From assembly GCF_030063415.1 (NCBI RefSeq), contig NZ_JASITA010000024.1, forward strand, positions 1 to 64,000: a stretch of DNA of 64,000 nucleotides. The letters are read 5' to 3'. Shown in pieces: positions 17,281-25,234 of the stretch. Source of the DNA: Streptomyces sp. H27-C3. Its GTDB lineage: Bacteria > Actinomycetota > Actinomycetes > Streptomycetales > Streptomycetaceae. Both the position numbers and the translations under genes were made by a program. Numbering within the stretch: position 1 is the first letter of the stretch; the number at the start of each line of letters is the position of its first letter. The notes beneath the pieces are model-generated. The model saw nothing but the letters and a program-made list of their open reading frames with translations, was not told where the DNA came from and made no database searches.

Positions 17281-17319
17281 CGAGGCCCGGCCCCGGGCGC
17301 ACTTCAGGGCCGGGCCTCG
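17281..17319. terminator. Bidirectional terminator between korB and the HxlR regulator
   Basis: A perfect 13-bp inverted repeat, CGAGGCCCGGCCC (17281-17293) and GGGCCGGGCCTCG (17307-17319), lies between the convergent korB and HxlR genes. It overlaps the last 16 bases of the HxlR gene. It can end transcription from both sides. Confidence 0.75.
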
Positions 17320-17699
17320 TCGTACGTCTCCCGCGCCCGGAGCACCAGGTCCATCCGCCGCTCGGTCCAGCGCGCCAGCCCCCAGACCTGGTCGGCCGCC
17401 TCCCGGCCCAGCTCCGTCAGCGCGTAGTCGACGCGGGGCGGGATCACGGGCTTGGCGTCGCGGTCGACGAAGCCGTCGCGCTCCAGCGTCTGGAGGGTCT
17501 GAGCCAGCATTTTCTCGCTCACCCCGCCGATCTCGCGGCGCAGCTCGCTGAAGCGGTACGAACGCTCCAGCAGGGCGGCGAGCACCAGCACGCCCCAGCG
17601 GCTGGTGACGTGCTCAAGCACGACCCGCGAGGGGCAGCCCGCATGGTTGACGTCGGGGCCTCTGCTCGCTCCCGTACCCACTTCTCCGCTTACTGCCAT
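17304..17699 (-). CDS. HxlR (DUF24) family regulator, probable one-cysteine redox sensor
   Basis: This 131-residue winged-helix protein has the N-terminal motif GCPSRVVLEHVTSRWGVLVL, typical of HxlR/DUF24 proteins, with C22 at the position used as a thiol switch in QorR, YodB and HypR-type regulators. The recognition helix region is FSELRREIGGVSEKMLAQTL. Its ribosome site (AAGTAAGG) lies inside a GTGGGTAC-type repeat, so autoregulation is likely. The divergent neighbour is an NmrA-like quinone-oxidoreductase-type gene, the same pairing as QorR/qor2 in corynebacteria. The inferred role is control of that gene under quinone or electrophile stress. Confidence 0.88.
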   Translation of the reverse strand: MAVSGEVGTGASRGPDVNHAGCPSRVVLEHVTSRWGVLVLAALLERSYRFSELRREIGGVSEKMLAQTLQTLERDGFVDRDAKPVIPPRVDYALTELGREAADQVWGLARWTERRMDLVLRARETYDEARP

Positions 17700-17731
17700 G
17701 TGGGTACCTTACTTCAAAGTGGGTACTTACT
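17674..17731. promoter_or_regulatory. Three GTGGGTAC operator-like repeats
   Basis: The 8-mer GTGGGTAC occurs at 17700 and 17719 on the plus strand, 19 bases apart and both followed by (C)TTACT. It occurs once inverted (GTACCCAC) at 17674-17681 inside the start of the HxlR gene. The array covers the HxlR start and ribosome site and lies 60-90 bases upstream of the divergent oxidoreductase start. This placement fits a site through which the HxlR protein represses both genes. Confidence 0.6.
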
Positions 17732-17791
17732 CACAGTTAGCGCCTGCCGTAGGGTGAGTTCTCGAACCCCCGCGAACAGGAGAAAACCCCC

Positions 17792-18652
17792 ATGAGCATT
17801 GTCGTCACCGGAGCCACCGGCGCCCTGGGCCGTCTCGTCATCGACGAGCTGCTCGCCCAGGTACCGGCGAACATCGTCGCCGCCGTCGTACGCAGCAAGG
17901 AGAAGGCGGCGGACCTCGCGGCGCGCGGGGTGGAGATCCGGATCGCGGACTACAGCGAGCCCGCGACCCTGGCCGGCGCCTTCCGCCCCGGGGACCGCGT
18001 CCTGCTGATCTCCGGCAGCGAGGTCGGACAGCGCGTCCCGCAGCACACCGCGGTGATCGACGCGGCGAAGGCGGCAGGGGTGGCGCAGCTCGCGTACACG
18101 GGCGTCCTCGGCGGGCCCGACGCCGACTTCCTGCTGGCCGACGAGCACAAGGTCACCGAGCAGCTGATCCTCGACTCGGGGCTGCCGTACACCTTCCTGC
18201 GCAACGGCTGGTACACCGAGAACTACACGGACCAGCTGGGTGTGGTCCTTGAGCACGGCGCCGTCGTCACCAACGCGGGCGAGGGCCGGGTCGCCTCCGC
18301 CACCCGCGCCGACTTCGCCGCCGCCGCGGCCGCCGTCCTGGTCGGCGACAGCGACACGCACCTGGGGCGCGCGTACGAGCTGAGCGGCGACGTCGCCTGG
18401 AGCTTCGGCGAGTACGCGGCCGAGGTCGCTGAGGCTTCGGGCAAGGCCGTCTCGTACAACGCCGTCCCGGCCGCCGAGCACCAGCGGATCCTGGTCGGAG
18501 CCGGACTCCCCGAGGGCTTCGCCACGATCCTCGTGGACGTGGACGAAGCGATCGCGCGGGGGCTGCTCGCCGGGACGAGCGGCGATCTGGCGCGGCTCAT
18601 CGACCGGCCCACCACCCCGCTCGCGACATCCATCGCCACCGCTCTCGCCTGA
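17792..18652 (+). CDS. NmrA-like NAD(P)H:quinone oxidoreductase (QorB type)
   Basis: This 286-residue atypical short-chain dehydrogenase has a Rossmann motif VTGATGALGRLVIDELL at its N-terminus. ISGSEVGQRVPQH and LAYTGVLGG are typical of the NmrA/QOR2 group, as is YTFLRNGWYTENY. AGGAG lies 9 bases before the ATG. It is divergent from the HxlR regulator. Related enzymes reduce quinones with NADPH one-sidedly and protect against reactive quinones. The exact substrate cannot be read from sequence. The coding part ends just before a GC-rich spacer with an inverted repeat that belongs to rarD. Confidence 0.87.
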   Translation: MSIVVTGATGALGRLVIDELLAQVPANIVAAVVRSKEKAADLAARGVEIRIADYSEPATLAGAFRPGDRVLLISGSEVGQRVPQHTAVIDAAKAAGVAQLAYTGVLGGPDADFLLADEHKVTEQLILDSGLPYTFLRNGWYTENYTDQLGVVLEHGAVVTNAGEGRVASATRADFAAAAAAVLVGDSDTHLGRAYELSGDVAWSFGEYAAEVAEASGKAVSYNAVPAAEHQRILVGAGLPEGFATILVDVDEAIARGLLAGTSGDLARLIDRPTTPLATSIATALA

Positions 18653-18737
18653 CCCCCGCGCACCGGGAGCGGCCCGCGCGCCGCATCCCAGTACCGGTAC
18701 CGACCCGCCCGATATGACCCGCGTCACCATCGGCTCC

Positions 18738-18773
18738 CCTGTCATGACCGTCATGCGATACGGACATGACAGG
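18738..18773. promoter_or_regulatory. Inverted repeat upstream of rarD
   Basis: CCTGTCATG (18738-18746) and CATGACAGG (18765-18773) form a perfect 9-bp inverted repeat separated by 18 bases. Another GTCATG lies between the arms. It ends 55 bases before the rarD start and could be an operator. It has no T-run, so a terminator for the upstream gene is less likely. Confidence 0.45.
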
Positions 18774-18828
18774 CTGGCCGGGGCGGCGTTACCGTCGACG
18801 CGACAACGGGTGCGGGGCGGGAGACTCA

Positions 18829-19830
18829 ATGAAGACGATCAGCGAGCAGCGGACCGGCCTGCTGTACGGCTTGGGCGCCTATGCGATGTGGGGGCTCGTC
18901 CCACTGTTCTGGCCGCTGCTCAAGCCGTCCGGCGCGCTGGAGATCCTCGCTCACCGCATGGTCTGGTCGCTGGCCGTCGTCGCCATCGCACTGCTGGCGC
19001 TGCGCCGCTGGGCTTGGGTCGGCGAGCTGATACGCCAGCCCCGCCGGCTGGCGCTGATAGCCGTCGCCGCGGCCGTCATCACGGTCAACTGGGGCCTGTA
19101 CATCTGGTCCGTCAACAACGGCCATGTCGTCGAGGCCTCCCTCGGCTACTTCATCAATCCGCTGGTCACCATCGCCATGGGCGTCCTGCTCCTCAAGGAA
19201 CGGCTGCGGCCCGCCCAGTGGATCGCCGTCGGCATCGGCTTCGCGGCCGTGCTCGTGCTGGCCATCGGGTACGGGCAGCCGCCGTGGATCTCGCTGACGC
19301 TGGCGTTCTCGTTCGCGACGTACGGCCTGGTCAAGAAGAAGGTCAACCTCGGCGGGGTGGAGTCGCTCTCCGCCGAGACCGCGATCCTCTTCCTGCCCGC
19401 GCTCGGCTACCTGCTCTGGACCGGATCGCAGGGCGGCTCCACCTTCGGCACGGAGGGCACGGGCCATGCGGCGCTGCTGGCCGCGACCGGGCTGGTGACG
19501 GCCGTCCCGCTGGTCTGCTTCGGCGCGGCGGCGATCAGGGTGCCGCTGTCGACGCTGGGGCTGCTGCAGTACCTCGCGCCGGTGTTCCAATTCGTCCTGG
19601 GCATCACGTACTTCCACGAGGCCATGCCGCCCGAGCGCTGGGCGGGCTTCGCCCTGGTCTGGGTGGCGCTGGCCGTCCTGACCTGGGACGCGCTGCGTAC
19701 GGCGCGACGCACCAGGGCGGACGCGGTACGGCTGCGGACGGCGCGGGCGGCCACCGCCGCGCTCGCCGACACCGTCTCCGCGGCCGGCCCCGAGGCCGTG
19801 GTCACACCGCCGCGCGAACCGGCGACGTAA
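18829..19830 (+). CDS. rarD: EamA-family transporter RarD
   Basis: This 333-residue membrane protein of the drug/metabolite transporter superfamily has about ten hydrophobic helices. Family signatures are YGLGAYAMWGLVPLFWPLLK and HRMVWSL near the start, NWGLYIWSVNNGHVVEASLG, YFINPL, and LGLLQYLAPVFQFVLG late in the protein. GGGAG lies 7 bases before ATG 18829. The last 60 residues are a soluble Ala/Arg-rich tail. The substrate is unknown; the name comes from a chloramphenicol-related phenotype in other bacteria. It stands alone and converges with the CGNR gene 13 bases away. Confidence 0.9.
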   Translation: MKTISEQRTGLLYGLGAYAMWGLVPLFWPLLKPSGALEILAHRMVWSLAVVAIALLALRRWAWVGELIRQPRRLALIAVAAAVITVNWGLYIWSVNNGHVVEASLGYFINPLVTIAMGVLLLKERLRPAQWIAVGIGFAAVLVLAIGYGQPPWISLTLAFSFATYGLVKKKVNLGGVESLSAETAILFLPALGYLLWTGSQGGSTFGTEGTGHAALLAATGLVTAVPLVCFGAAAIRVPLSTLGLLQYLAPVFQFVLGITYFHEAMPPERWAGFALVWVALAVLTWDALRTARRTRADAVRLRTARAATAALADTVSAAGPEAVVTPPREPAT

Positions 19831-19843
19831 CGTCCAGCAGGCA

Positions 19844-20482
19844 TCAGCTCTCCGCGCCGTTCGGGTCACTCCGGTCGATCCGGCGGGCCCGGTGGGCCCG
19901 CACCTTGTGGCGGTTTCCGCAACGCCCCATCGCGCACCAGCGGCGCCGTCCCGGGCGGGAGGTGTCGACGAAGAGCAGCGCGCAGTCGTGGGCGCCGCAG
20001 ATCCGGACGCGGTGCGCGAACGCGCCCGTGAACAGGTCGATCGCGTCGCGCGCCACCGTCGAGAGCAGCTGCTCCCCGGTCGCCCCCGGCGCCCACCCGC
20101 GCGCCGCACCACCGCCGGCACCCGCGTCGGCAGACGGGCCGATACGGGCGACCAACGCCGCCCGCGCCGCCCGCGCATTGAGCACATCCAGGTCGGCCAA
20201 GGACAGGGCGCGGCCGTGCGCGCGGTCCTCGGCCAGCCGCCACAGCGCGTCGCGCAGCGCCCGCGCGTCCACCAGCTCCGCCTCGCTCACCAGCACATCG
20301 AGCCCGCCGGGCAGCCGACTCTCCCGCGCCCAGCGCACCAGGTCGGCGGGGGTGTGCAGGACCTCGTACCGGGCGTAGGCACCGGGGCCGCCGGTCGGCA
20401 GCAGCTCCAGGCAGAGCGCGCCGGGATCGAAGACGAACGGGCGGCCCTCCGGCGCACGCAGGGTCAGTCCTGGCGTGTCCAT
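19844..20482 (-). CDS. ABATE-domain and CGNR zinc-finger protein (probable regulator)
   Basis: This 212-residue protein has an N-terminal putative stress-response (ABATE) domain (about 15-150). The C-terminal CGNR zinc finger is visible as ICGAHDCALLFVDTSRPG followed by RRWCAMGRCGNRHKVRAHR, with four cysteines available to bind zinc. ATG 20480-20482 is preceded by GGAGG at 5-bp spacing. A longer start at 20494 lacks a ribosome site. It is divergent from the VOC gene with only 37 bases between start codons, suggesting shared control. The target is unknown. Confidence 0.85.
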   Translation of the reverse strand: MDTPGLTLRAPEGRPFVFDPGALCLELLPTGGPGAYARYEVLHTPADLVRWARESRLPGGLDVLVSEAELVDARALRDALWRLAEDRAHGRALSLADLDVLNARAARAALVARIGPSADAGAGGGAARGWAPGATGEQLLSTVARDAIDLFTGAFAHRVRICGAHDCALLFVDTSRPGRRRWCAMGRCGNRHKVRAHRARRIDRSDPNGAES

Positions 20483-20519
20483 TGCGGCCTCCATCACGTA
20501 ACCAGTACAAGTGGTTGAC

Positions 20520-20969
20520 ATGACACTGCACTGGAAACTCGTCATCGACGCCGCCGACCCGCACGCCCAAGCCGACTTCTGGGCCGCGACCCTCGGCTAC
20601 CAGGTGGAGGACAACAGCGGCCTCATCGAGCGCCTGCTCGGCATCGGCGCCGCACCGCCCGAAGCAACGGTGGAATTCCACGGCCGCCGCGCATGGCGCG
20701 AACTGGTCGCCGTCCGGCATCCGGACGACCCGTACGACGCGGACAGCGGCACGGGCCTCGGCCGCCGCCTGCTGTTCCAGCACGTGCCGGAGGTGAAGAC
20801 CGGCAAGAACCGGCTCCACATCGACGTGCACACCGCCCAGGGCACCCGGGAGGCCGAAGTCACGCGCCTGGAAGGGCTCGGCGCGAGCGTCCTGCACCAC
20901 GTCAAGGAGCCGGGCGGGGAGTGGCTCGTCATGGCCGATCCCGAGGACAACGAGTTCTGCCTCCACTGA
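20520..20969 (+). CDS. VOC-superfamily (glyoxalase-like) protein
   Basis: This is a 149-residue single-gene VOC protein. The first beta-alpha-beta module starts LHWKLVIDAADPHAQADFWA with LGYQVED, and the second ends VMADPEDNEFCLH with the metal-site glutamate. RLHIDVHT provides a further possible metal ligand. These proteins include dioxygenases, glyoxalases and resistance proteins, so function cannot be assigned. GTG at 20511 is an alternative start three codons upstream. Divergent from the CGNR regulator, which may control it. Confidence 0.83.
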   Translation: MTLHWKLVIDAADPHAQADFWAATLGYQVEDNSGLIERLLGIGAAPPEATVEFHGRRAWRELVAVRHPDDPYDADSGTGLGRRLLFQHVPEVKTGKNRLHIDVHTAQGTREAEVTRLEGLGASVLHHVKEPGGEWLVMADPEDNEFCLH

Positions 20970-20978
20970 AGGCGTGCA

Positions 20979-21022
20979 CCGGGGCCCCGGCGGGCCACTG
21001 GACACGTCCGCCGGAGCCCCGG
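20979..21022 (+). terminator. Terminator after the VOC gene
   Basis: CCGGGGCCCCGGCGG (20979-20993) pairs with CCGCCGGAGCCCCGG (21008-21022), a 15-bp stem with one mismatch and a 14-base loop. It starts 10 bases after the VOC stop. The remaining bases up to 21224 hold the leader of the aminopeptidase gene, with no other gene seen. Confidence 0.6.
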
Positions 21023-21224
21023 CCGTCCGCTGAAAACGCACACAGTCCCGGTATACGAACACCAGTGACCGGTTTCCGCTCTTGACTGGGCATCGGGCCC
21101 GCGCCGAACATGCAGCACGCACAGCGCACCACCAGCTTCAGTACAGCTCCTACGCCCCGCGTCACACCCATCGCGGGGCGTCTCGCACGTTCCGTCCTGT
21201 CCCCACGGAATCCGGAGCCCCCAC

Positions 21225-22532
21225 ATGAATCTCTCCACGTCCAGACGCACCGCCGCCGCGGCCGTACTCGCGCTCGCCGGACTGCTCGCCGCCACCGCGC
21301 CGTCGGCTTCCGCCGCCCCGCGGGCCGCGCTCGCCGCCCCCGACATACCGATAGCCAACGTCAAGGCGCACCTCAACCAGCTCCAGTCGATAGCCACCGC
21401 CAACGGCGGCAACCGCGCGCACGGCAGGCCCGGTTACAAGGCGTCCATCGACTATGTGAAGGCCAAGCTGGACGCCGCCGGATTCACCACCTCCGTGCAG
21501 CAGTTCACCTCCAGCGGCGCGACCGGCTACAACCTGATCGCCGACTGGCCCGGCGGTGACGCGAACCAGGTCCTGATGGCCGGCGCGCACCTCGACTCGG
21601 TCACCTCGGGCGCCGGGATCAACGACAACGGGACCGGCTCGGCCGCCGTCCTTGAGACCGCGCTCGCCGTCTCCCGCGCCCAGCTCAAGCCCACGAAACA
21701 TCTGCGGTTCGGCTGGTGGGGCGCGGAGGAGCTCGGGCTCGTGGGCTCGAAGTACTACGTCAACCAACTGCCGAGCACCGAGCGTACGAAGTTCTCCGGA
21801 TACCTGAACTTCGACATGATCGGCTCGCCGAACCCCGGCTACTTCGTCTACGACGACGACCCGGCCATCGAGAAGACCTTCAAGGACTTCTACACCGGCC
21901 TCGGCGTCCCGACCGAGATCGAGACCGAGGGCGACGGCCGCTCGGACCACGCCAGCTTCAAGAACGTCGGCATCCCGGTGGGCGGCCTCTTCACCGGCGC
22001 GAGCCGTACGAAGTCGAGCGCCCAGGCGCAGAAGTGGGGCGGTACCGCGGGCCAGGCCTTCGACCGCTGCTACCACTCGTCGTGCGACACCACCGCGAAC
22101 ATCAACGACACCGCGCTGGACCGCAACAGCGACGCGATCGCCCACGCGATCTGGACGCTGGGCACCGAGCCGACCACACCGCCCGGTGAGTCCACCGAGA
22201 ACACCACCGACGTCGCCATTCCCGACAACGGCGCGGCCGTCACCTCGCCCGTCACCATCGCCGGCCGCACGGGCAACGCTCCCACCGCGCTCAAGGTCGG
22301 CGTGGACGTCAAGCACACCTGGCGCGGCGATGTGGTGCTCGACCTGGTCGCGCCCGACGGAACGGCGTACCGGCTGAAGGACTCCAGCAGCAACGACTCG
22401 GCGGACAACGTCATCACCACCTACACGGTGAACGCGTCGAGCGAGCCGGCCAACGGGATCTGGAAGCTGCGCGCCCAGGACGTGGCCGCGCAGGACACCG
22501 GCTACATCGACAGCTGGAAGCTCACGTTCTGA
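21225..22532 (+). CDS. Secreted M28 aminopeptidase with P/Homo B domain
   Basis: This 435-residue exoenzyme removes N-terminal residues from peptides. A Sec signal peptide covers about 1-30 (LAATAPSASA). The M28 zinc protease domain spans about 40-310, with ligands and catalytic residues H122 (AGAHLDS), D134 (NDNGTG), E168/E169 (WGAEELG), D197 (NFDMIG) and H242 (SDHAS). The C-terminal P/Homo B domain (about 325-435) ends with GYIDSWKLTF. The layout matches the S. griseus aminopeptidase family. It likely feeds extracellular peptide breakdown. It converges with the TetR gene with a 21-base gap. Confidence 0.94.
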   Translation: MNLSTSRRTAAAAVLALAGLLAATAPSASAAPRAALAAPDIPIANVKAHLNQLQSIATANGGNRAHGRPGYKASIDYVKAKLDAAGFTTSVQQFTSSGATGYNLIADWPGGDANQVLMAGAHLDSVTSGAGINDNGTGSAAVLETALAVSRAQLKPTKHLRFGWWGAEELGLVGSKYYVNQLPSTERTKFSGYLNFDMIGSPNPGYFVYDDDPAIEKTFKDFYTGLGVPTEIETEGDGRSDHASFKNVGIPVGGLFTGASRTKSSAQAQKWGGTAGQAFDRCYHSSCDTTANINDTALDRNSDAIAHAIWTLGTEPTTPPGESTENTTDVAIPDNGAAVTSPVTIAGRTGNAPTALKVGVDVKHTWRGDVVLDLVAPDGTAYRLKDSSSNDSADNVITTYTVNASSEPANGIWKLRAQDVAAQDTGYIDSWKLTF

Positions 22533-22553
22533 GGCACCCGGGCCCCGGAGCGC

Positions 22554-23153
22554 TCAGGGCCTGAAAGCACGCAGGACATGGTCGATCAGCTCCGCGATAC
22601 GCGCGGGAGTGTGCAGTGACTGCCGGAGGACATAGCGGTAGTAGAGCGGGCCGTAGAGCATCTCCGCGGCCAGTTCGAGGTCGGTGTCCTCCGGCAGTTC
22701 GCCCTGTAACTGCGCGCTGCGCAGCCGGTCCTTCGCCGCGGCGAAGCGCTGCGAGATCAACTGCTCGTTGAGCGTCCGCGCCAGTGCGTCGTCGTGCAGC
22801 ACCTCGGAGAGGATGCCGGCGTACGCGGGGCCGTACGGCGCGGTGGCGAACCGCACCGCGAGACCAGTCATGTGCGTCCGCAGATCGGCCGCGAGATCGC
22901 CGGTGTCGATGAACGGTGTGCCGCCCTCCACCCCGTCCGTCACGGATTCGAGCACCACCGCGCCCTTGGACGGCCACCAGCGGTAGATGGTCTTCTTGCT
23001 CACCCCGGCGTGCGCCGCGATCGCCTCGATCGTGACGCCGCCGTACCCCTTCTCCGCGCACAGCTCCAGGGCCGCGGTGAGGATCGCCAGTCGCGACTTC
23101 TCGCTGCGGCGCTGCGGGTTGGGCGGGCCCGACGGACTACCTGGTGTGGCCAT
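22554..23153 (-). CDS. TetR-family regulator
   Basis: This is a 199-residue regulator. The N-terminal HTH reads ILTAALELCAEKGYGGVTIE followed by AIAAHAGVSKKTIYRWWPSK. The ligand-binding part ends with a TetR_C_11-like segment (LAAEMLYGPLYYRYVL). ATG 23151-23153 has no evident ribosome site, so it may be leaderless; longer in-frame starts lie in the repeat-bearing promoter region. No divergent coding gene follows in the 206 bases upstream, so autoregulation or a distant target is likely. Confidence 0.85.
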   Translation of the reverse strand: MATPGSPSGPPNPQRRSEKSRLAILTAALELCAEKGYGGVTIEAIAAHAGVSKKTIYRWWPSKGAVVLESVTDGVEGGTPFIDTGDLAADLRTHMTGLAVRFATAPYGPAYAGILSEVLHDDALARTLNEQLISQRFAAAKDRLRSAQLQGELPEDTDLELAAEMLYGPLYYRYVLRQSLHTPARIAELIDHVLRAFRP

Positions 23154-23174
23154 TCGGTGAGCATAGGGCGGTAC

Positions 23175-23239
23175 GAAACGGTCCGTGTTGACAGCCCTTC
23201 GTCCGAACCCGAACAATGCCCTGAGGAAACGGTACGTGT
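23175..23239. promoter_or_regulatory. Paired GAAACGGTnCGTGT repeats upstream of tetR gene
   Basis: GAAACGGTCCGTGT (23175-23188) and GAAACGGTACGTGT (23226-23239) differ by one base and are 51 bases apart (about five helical turns). They lie 22-86 bases upstream of the TetR start. They are candidate operators for that regulator. Confidence 0.5.
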
Positions 23240-23282
23240 CGTGTCGAGCCGAGTCGGGGGACAGCTCGACGGCATCCCGTAC

Positions 23283-23308
23283 GGGGCCCCGCGTCGCAGC
23301 GGGGCCCC
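23283..23308 (-). terminator. Terminator of the ABC transporter operon
   Basis: GGGGCCCCGC (23283-23292) and GCGGGGCCCC (23299-23308) form a perfect 10-bp stem with a 6-base loop. It lies 52 bases beyond the permease stop on the minus strand. Confidence 0.7.
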
Positions 23309-23359
23309 TGCCTTGTCCTCGGGCCTGCGCGCGGCGATCTCAGGCCCGGCCGGGGACTC

Positions 23360-24250
23360 TCAGGCCGTGATGTCCTTCGTCGAGAAGCGCGCCCAGGCCG
23401 CGGAGCCGAACACCGCCACGTACAGCCCCTGGAGCCCCAGGTTCTTCAGCACCTCGTCCCAGTAGACCGGCTCGCGCAGCAGGTCCGTGAAGGACAGCCA
23501 GTAGTGCGGGAAGAGATACGGGTGGATCGCGTGCGACTGCGGGATCGTGTCCAGGATCTGCACCGTGATCAGCAGTCCGACCGTCGCCGCCATCGCCGCG
23601 ATGCCACTGCCGGTGAGGGTCGAGATGAACAGGCCGAGGGCCGCGAGCCCGGTCAGTGAGGCGGCCACGACGGCCGCGATCAGCACCGCCCGCGCCATGC
23701 CTTCGCCGAAGCTGATCTGCGTCCCCGAAATGGTCGTGACGTCACCGAGCGGGAAGAGCAACGCGCCGGTGACCAGCGCGGATGCCGCCACCACCAGGGT
23801 CGCGACCAGGCAAAAGGCCATGGCGGCCGTGTACTTGGCGAGCAGCAGACGGGTGCGGCCGGCCGGGGCGACCAGCAGATAGCGCAGTGTCCCGGCGTTC
23901 GCCTCCCCCGCGACCGAGTCGCCCGCGACGACGCCGACGGCCATCGGCAGGAACACCGGCAGGGTCGCGGCGAGCGCCGCGAAGACCAGGAACAGACCGT
24001 TGTTGGTGATCTGGGTGAGGAAGGCGGGGCCCTCTCCGCCGCCGCCACCGCTGCCGATCGAGGAGCCGTCGCTCGTCTCGATCTTCACGGCGATGCCGAT
24101 CAGTACGGGCACGGCGGCCAGCACCGCGAGCAGCGCGAGCGTGCGCCAGCGCCGGAAGGTGAGGGTGAGCTCGGACCGGAAGAGGCCGAGGGTCCACAGC
24201 GCGCTCCGGCCCGTGCGGCGGCCCTGGTGCGGCGTCTCAGCCCGCGACAT
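23360..24250 (-). CDS. ABC-2 type transporter permease
   Basis: This 296-residue membrane protein has about six hydrophobic segments. The first is at about 35-55, and a glycine-rich loop (GSGGGGGEGP) lies between the first and second. The EANAGTLRYLLVAPAGRTRLL stretch, split here by residue order GEANAGTLRYLLVAP, is the coupling signature of ABC-2 permeases that work with a DrrA-like ATPase. The start overlaps the ATPase gene by 14 bases, so the two are translationally coupled. The substrate is unknown; relatives export lipids, antibiotics or peptides. Confidence 0.88.
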   Translation of the reverse strand: MSRAETPHQGRRTGRSALWTLGLFRSELTLTFRRWRTLALLAVLAAVPVLIGIAVKIETSDGSSIGSGGGGGEGPAFLTQITNNGLFLVFAALAATLPVFLPMAVGVVAGDSVAGEANAGTLRYLLVAPAGRTRLLLAKYTAAMAFCLVATLVVAASALVTGALLFPLGDVTTISGTQISFGEGMARAVLIAAVVAASLTGLAALGLFISTLTGSGIAAMAATVGLLITVQILDTIPQSHAIHPYLFPHYWLSFTDLLREPVYWDEVLKNLGLQGLYVAVFGSAAWARFSTKDITA

Positions 24251-25196
24251 CGAAGCCCTCCCCGGTCAGCGCGACGAAGGCGTCCTCCAGTGAGGCCCGC
24301 TCGACCCCGAAGGATCGCACCCGGACCCCGGCCCGCACCAGCGCGGCATTGAGGTCCGCCAATTCCATGTCTCCCGGGGGCGGTTCGCCGGTCACCCGGT
24401 CCTCTTCGACGGCCAGCCCGGTGACGCCGAGCTCCTTGAGGACCCGCGCCGCGTCGGCCGCGTCCGGGGTGGTGACGGCGAGGCGCCCGCGCGCACCGGC
24501 CGCGAGATCGGCGACCGGGCCCTGGACGAGCAGCCGCCCCTGAGCCATCACCGCCGCATGGGTGCAGACCTGCTCGATCTCGTCGAGCAGGTGCGAGGAG
24601 AGAAAGACCGTGGTGCCCTCTGCCGCCAACTCCCGTACCAGCGAACGGATTTCCCGCATGCCCTGCGGGTCCAGGCCGTTGGTCGGCTCGTCGAGTACGA
24701 GCAGTCTGCGGGGCTGGAGCAGCGCGGAAGCGAGCCCGAGCCGCTGCTTCATCCCCAGCGAGTACGCCTTGGCCTTCTTGGACCCGGCCGCCGTGAGCCC
24801 CACCCGGTCGAGCGCCGCCGCGACCCTGATCTTCCGGGTGCGGGGGTCGGCGGCCGGGTCGGCGGAGTCGTATCGAGTGAGGTTGTCGCGCCCGGACAGA
24901 AAGCCGTACAGCGCGGGCCCCTCGATGAGCGCGCCCACCTCGGGAAGCACCGCGCGCACGTGGCGCGGCACGGGCCTGCCGAGCATCGTCGCCGTGCCCG
25001 ACGTCGGCTCGATCAGGCCCATCAGCATCCGGATGGTGGTCGTCTTCCCCGAGCCGTTGGGCCCGAGGAAGCCGAACACGCTGCCGGCCGGGACGGTGAG
25101 GTCGAGGCCGTCGACGGCGAGCTGCCCGCCGCGGAAACGCTTGGTGAGCCCGCGGGTATCGATCACGGCCCCACCTGCGGCGGACAGCTCTTCCAT
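24237..25196 (-). CDS. ABC transporter ATP-binding protein (DrrA-like)
   Basis: This is a 319-residue ATPase. Walker A is GPNGSGKTT. The signature motif is degenerate, reading YSLGMKQRLGLA. Walker B is LLVLDEPTNGLDP, followed by the switch histidine in SSHLLDE. The C-terminal 90 residues are a DrrA-type extension. AGGTAGG precedes ATG 25194-25196; an internal GTG at 25166 is an alternative start. It lies 38 bases downstream of the LolA-like gene on the same strand and overlaps the permease, so the three form one operon. Confidence 0.92.
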   Translation of the reverse strand: MEELSAAGGAVIDTRGLTKRFRGGQLAVDGLDLTVPAGSVFGFLGPNGSGKTTTIRMLMGLIEPTSGTATMLGRPVPRHVRAVLPEVGALIEGPALYGFLSGRDNLTRYDSADPAADPRTRKIRVAAALDRVGLTAAGSKKAKAYSLGMKQRLGLASALLQPRRLLVLDEPTNGLDPQGMREIRSLVRELAAEGTTVFLSSHLLDEIEQVCTHAAVMAQGRLLVQGPVADLAAGARGRLAVTTPDAADAARVLKELGVTGLAVEEDRVTGEPPPGDMELADLNAALVRAGVRVRSFGVERASLEDAFVALTGEGFDVAG

Positions 25197-25234
25197 CTAC
25201 CTACCTGCTCCCGGTTCCCGGCCCCATGTGCCGA

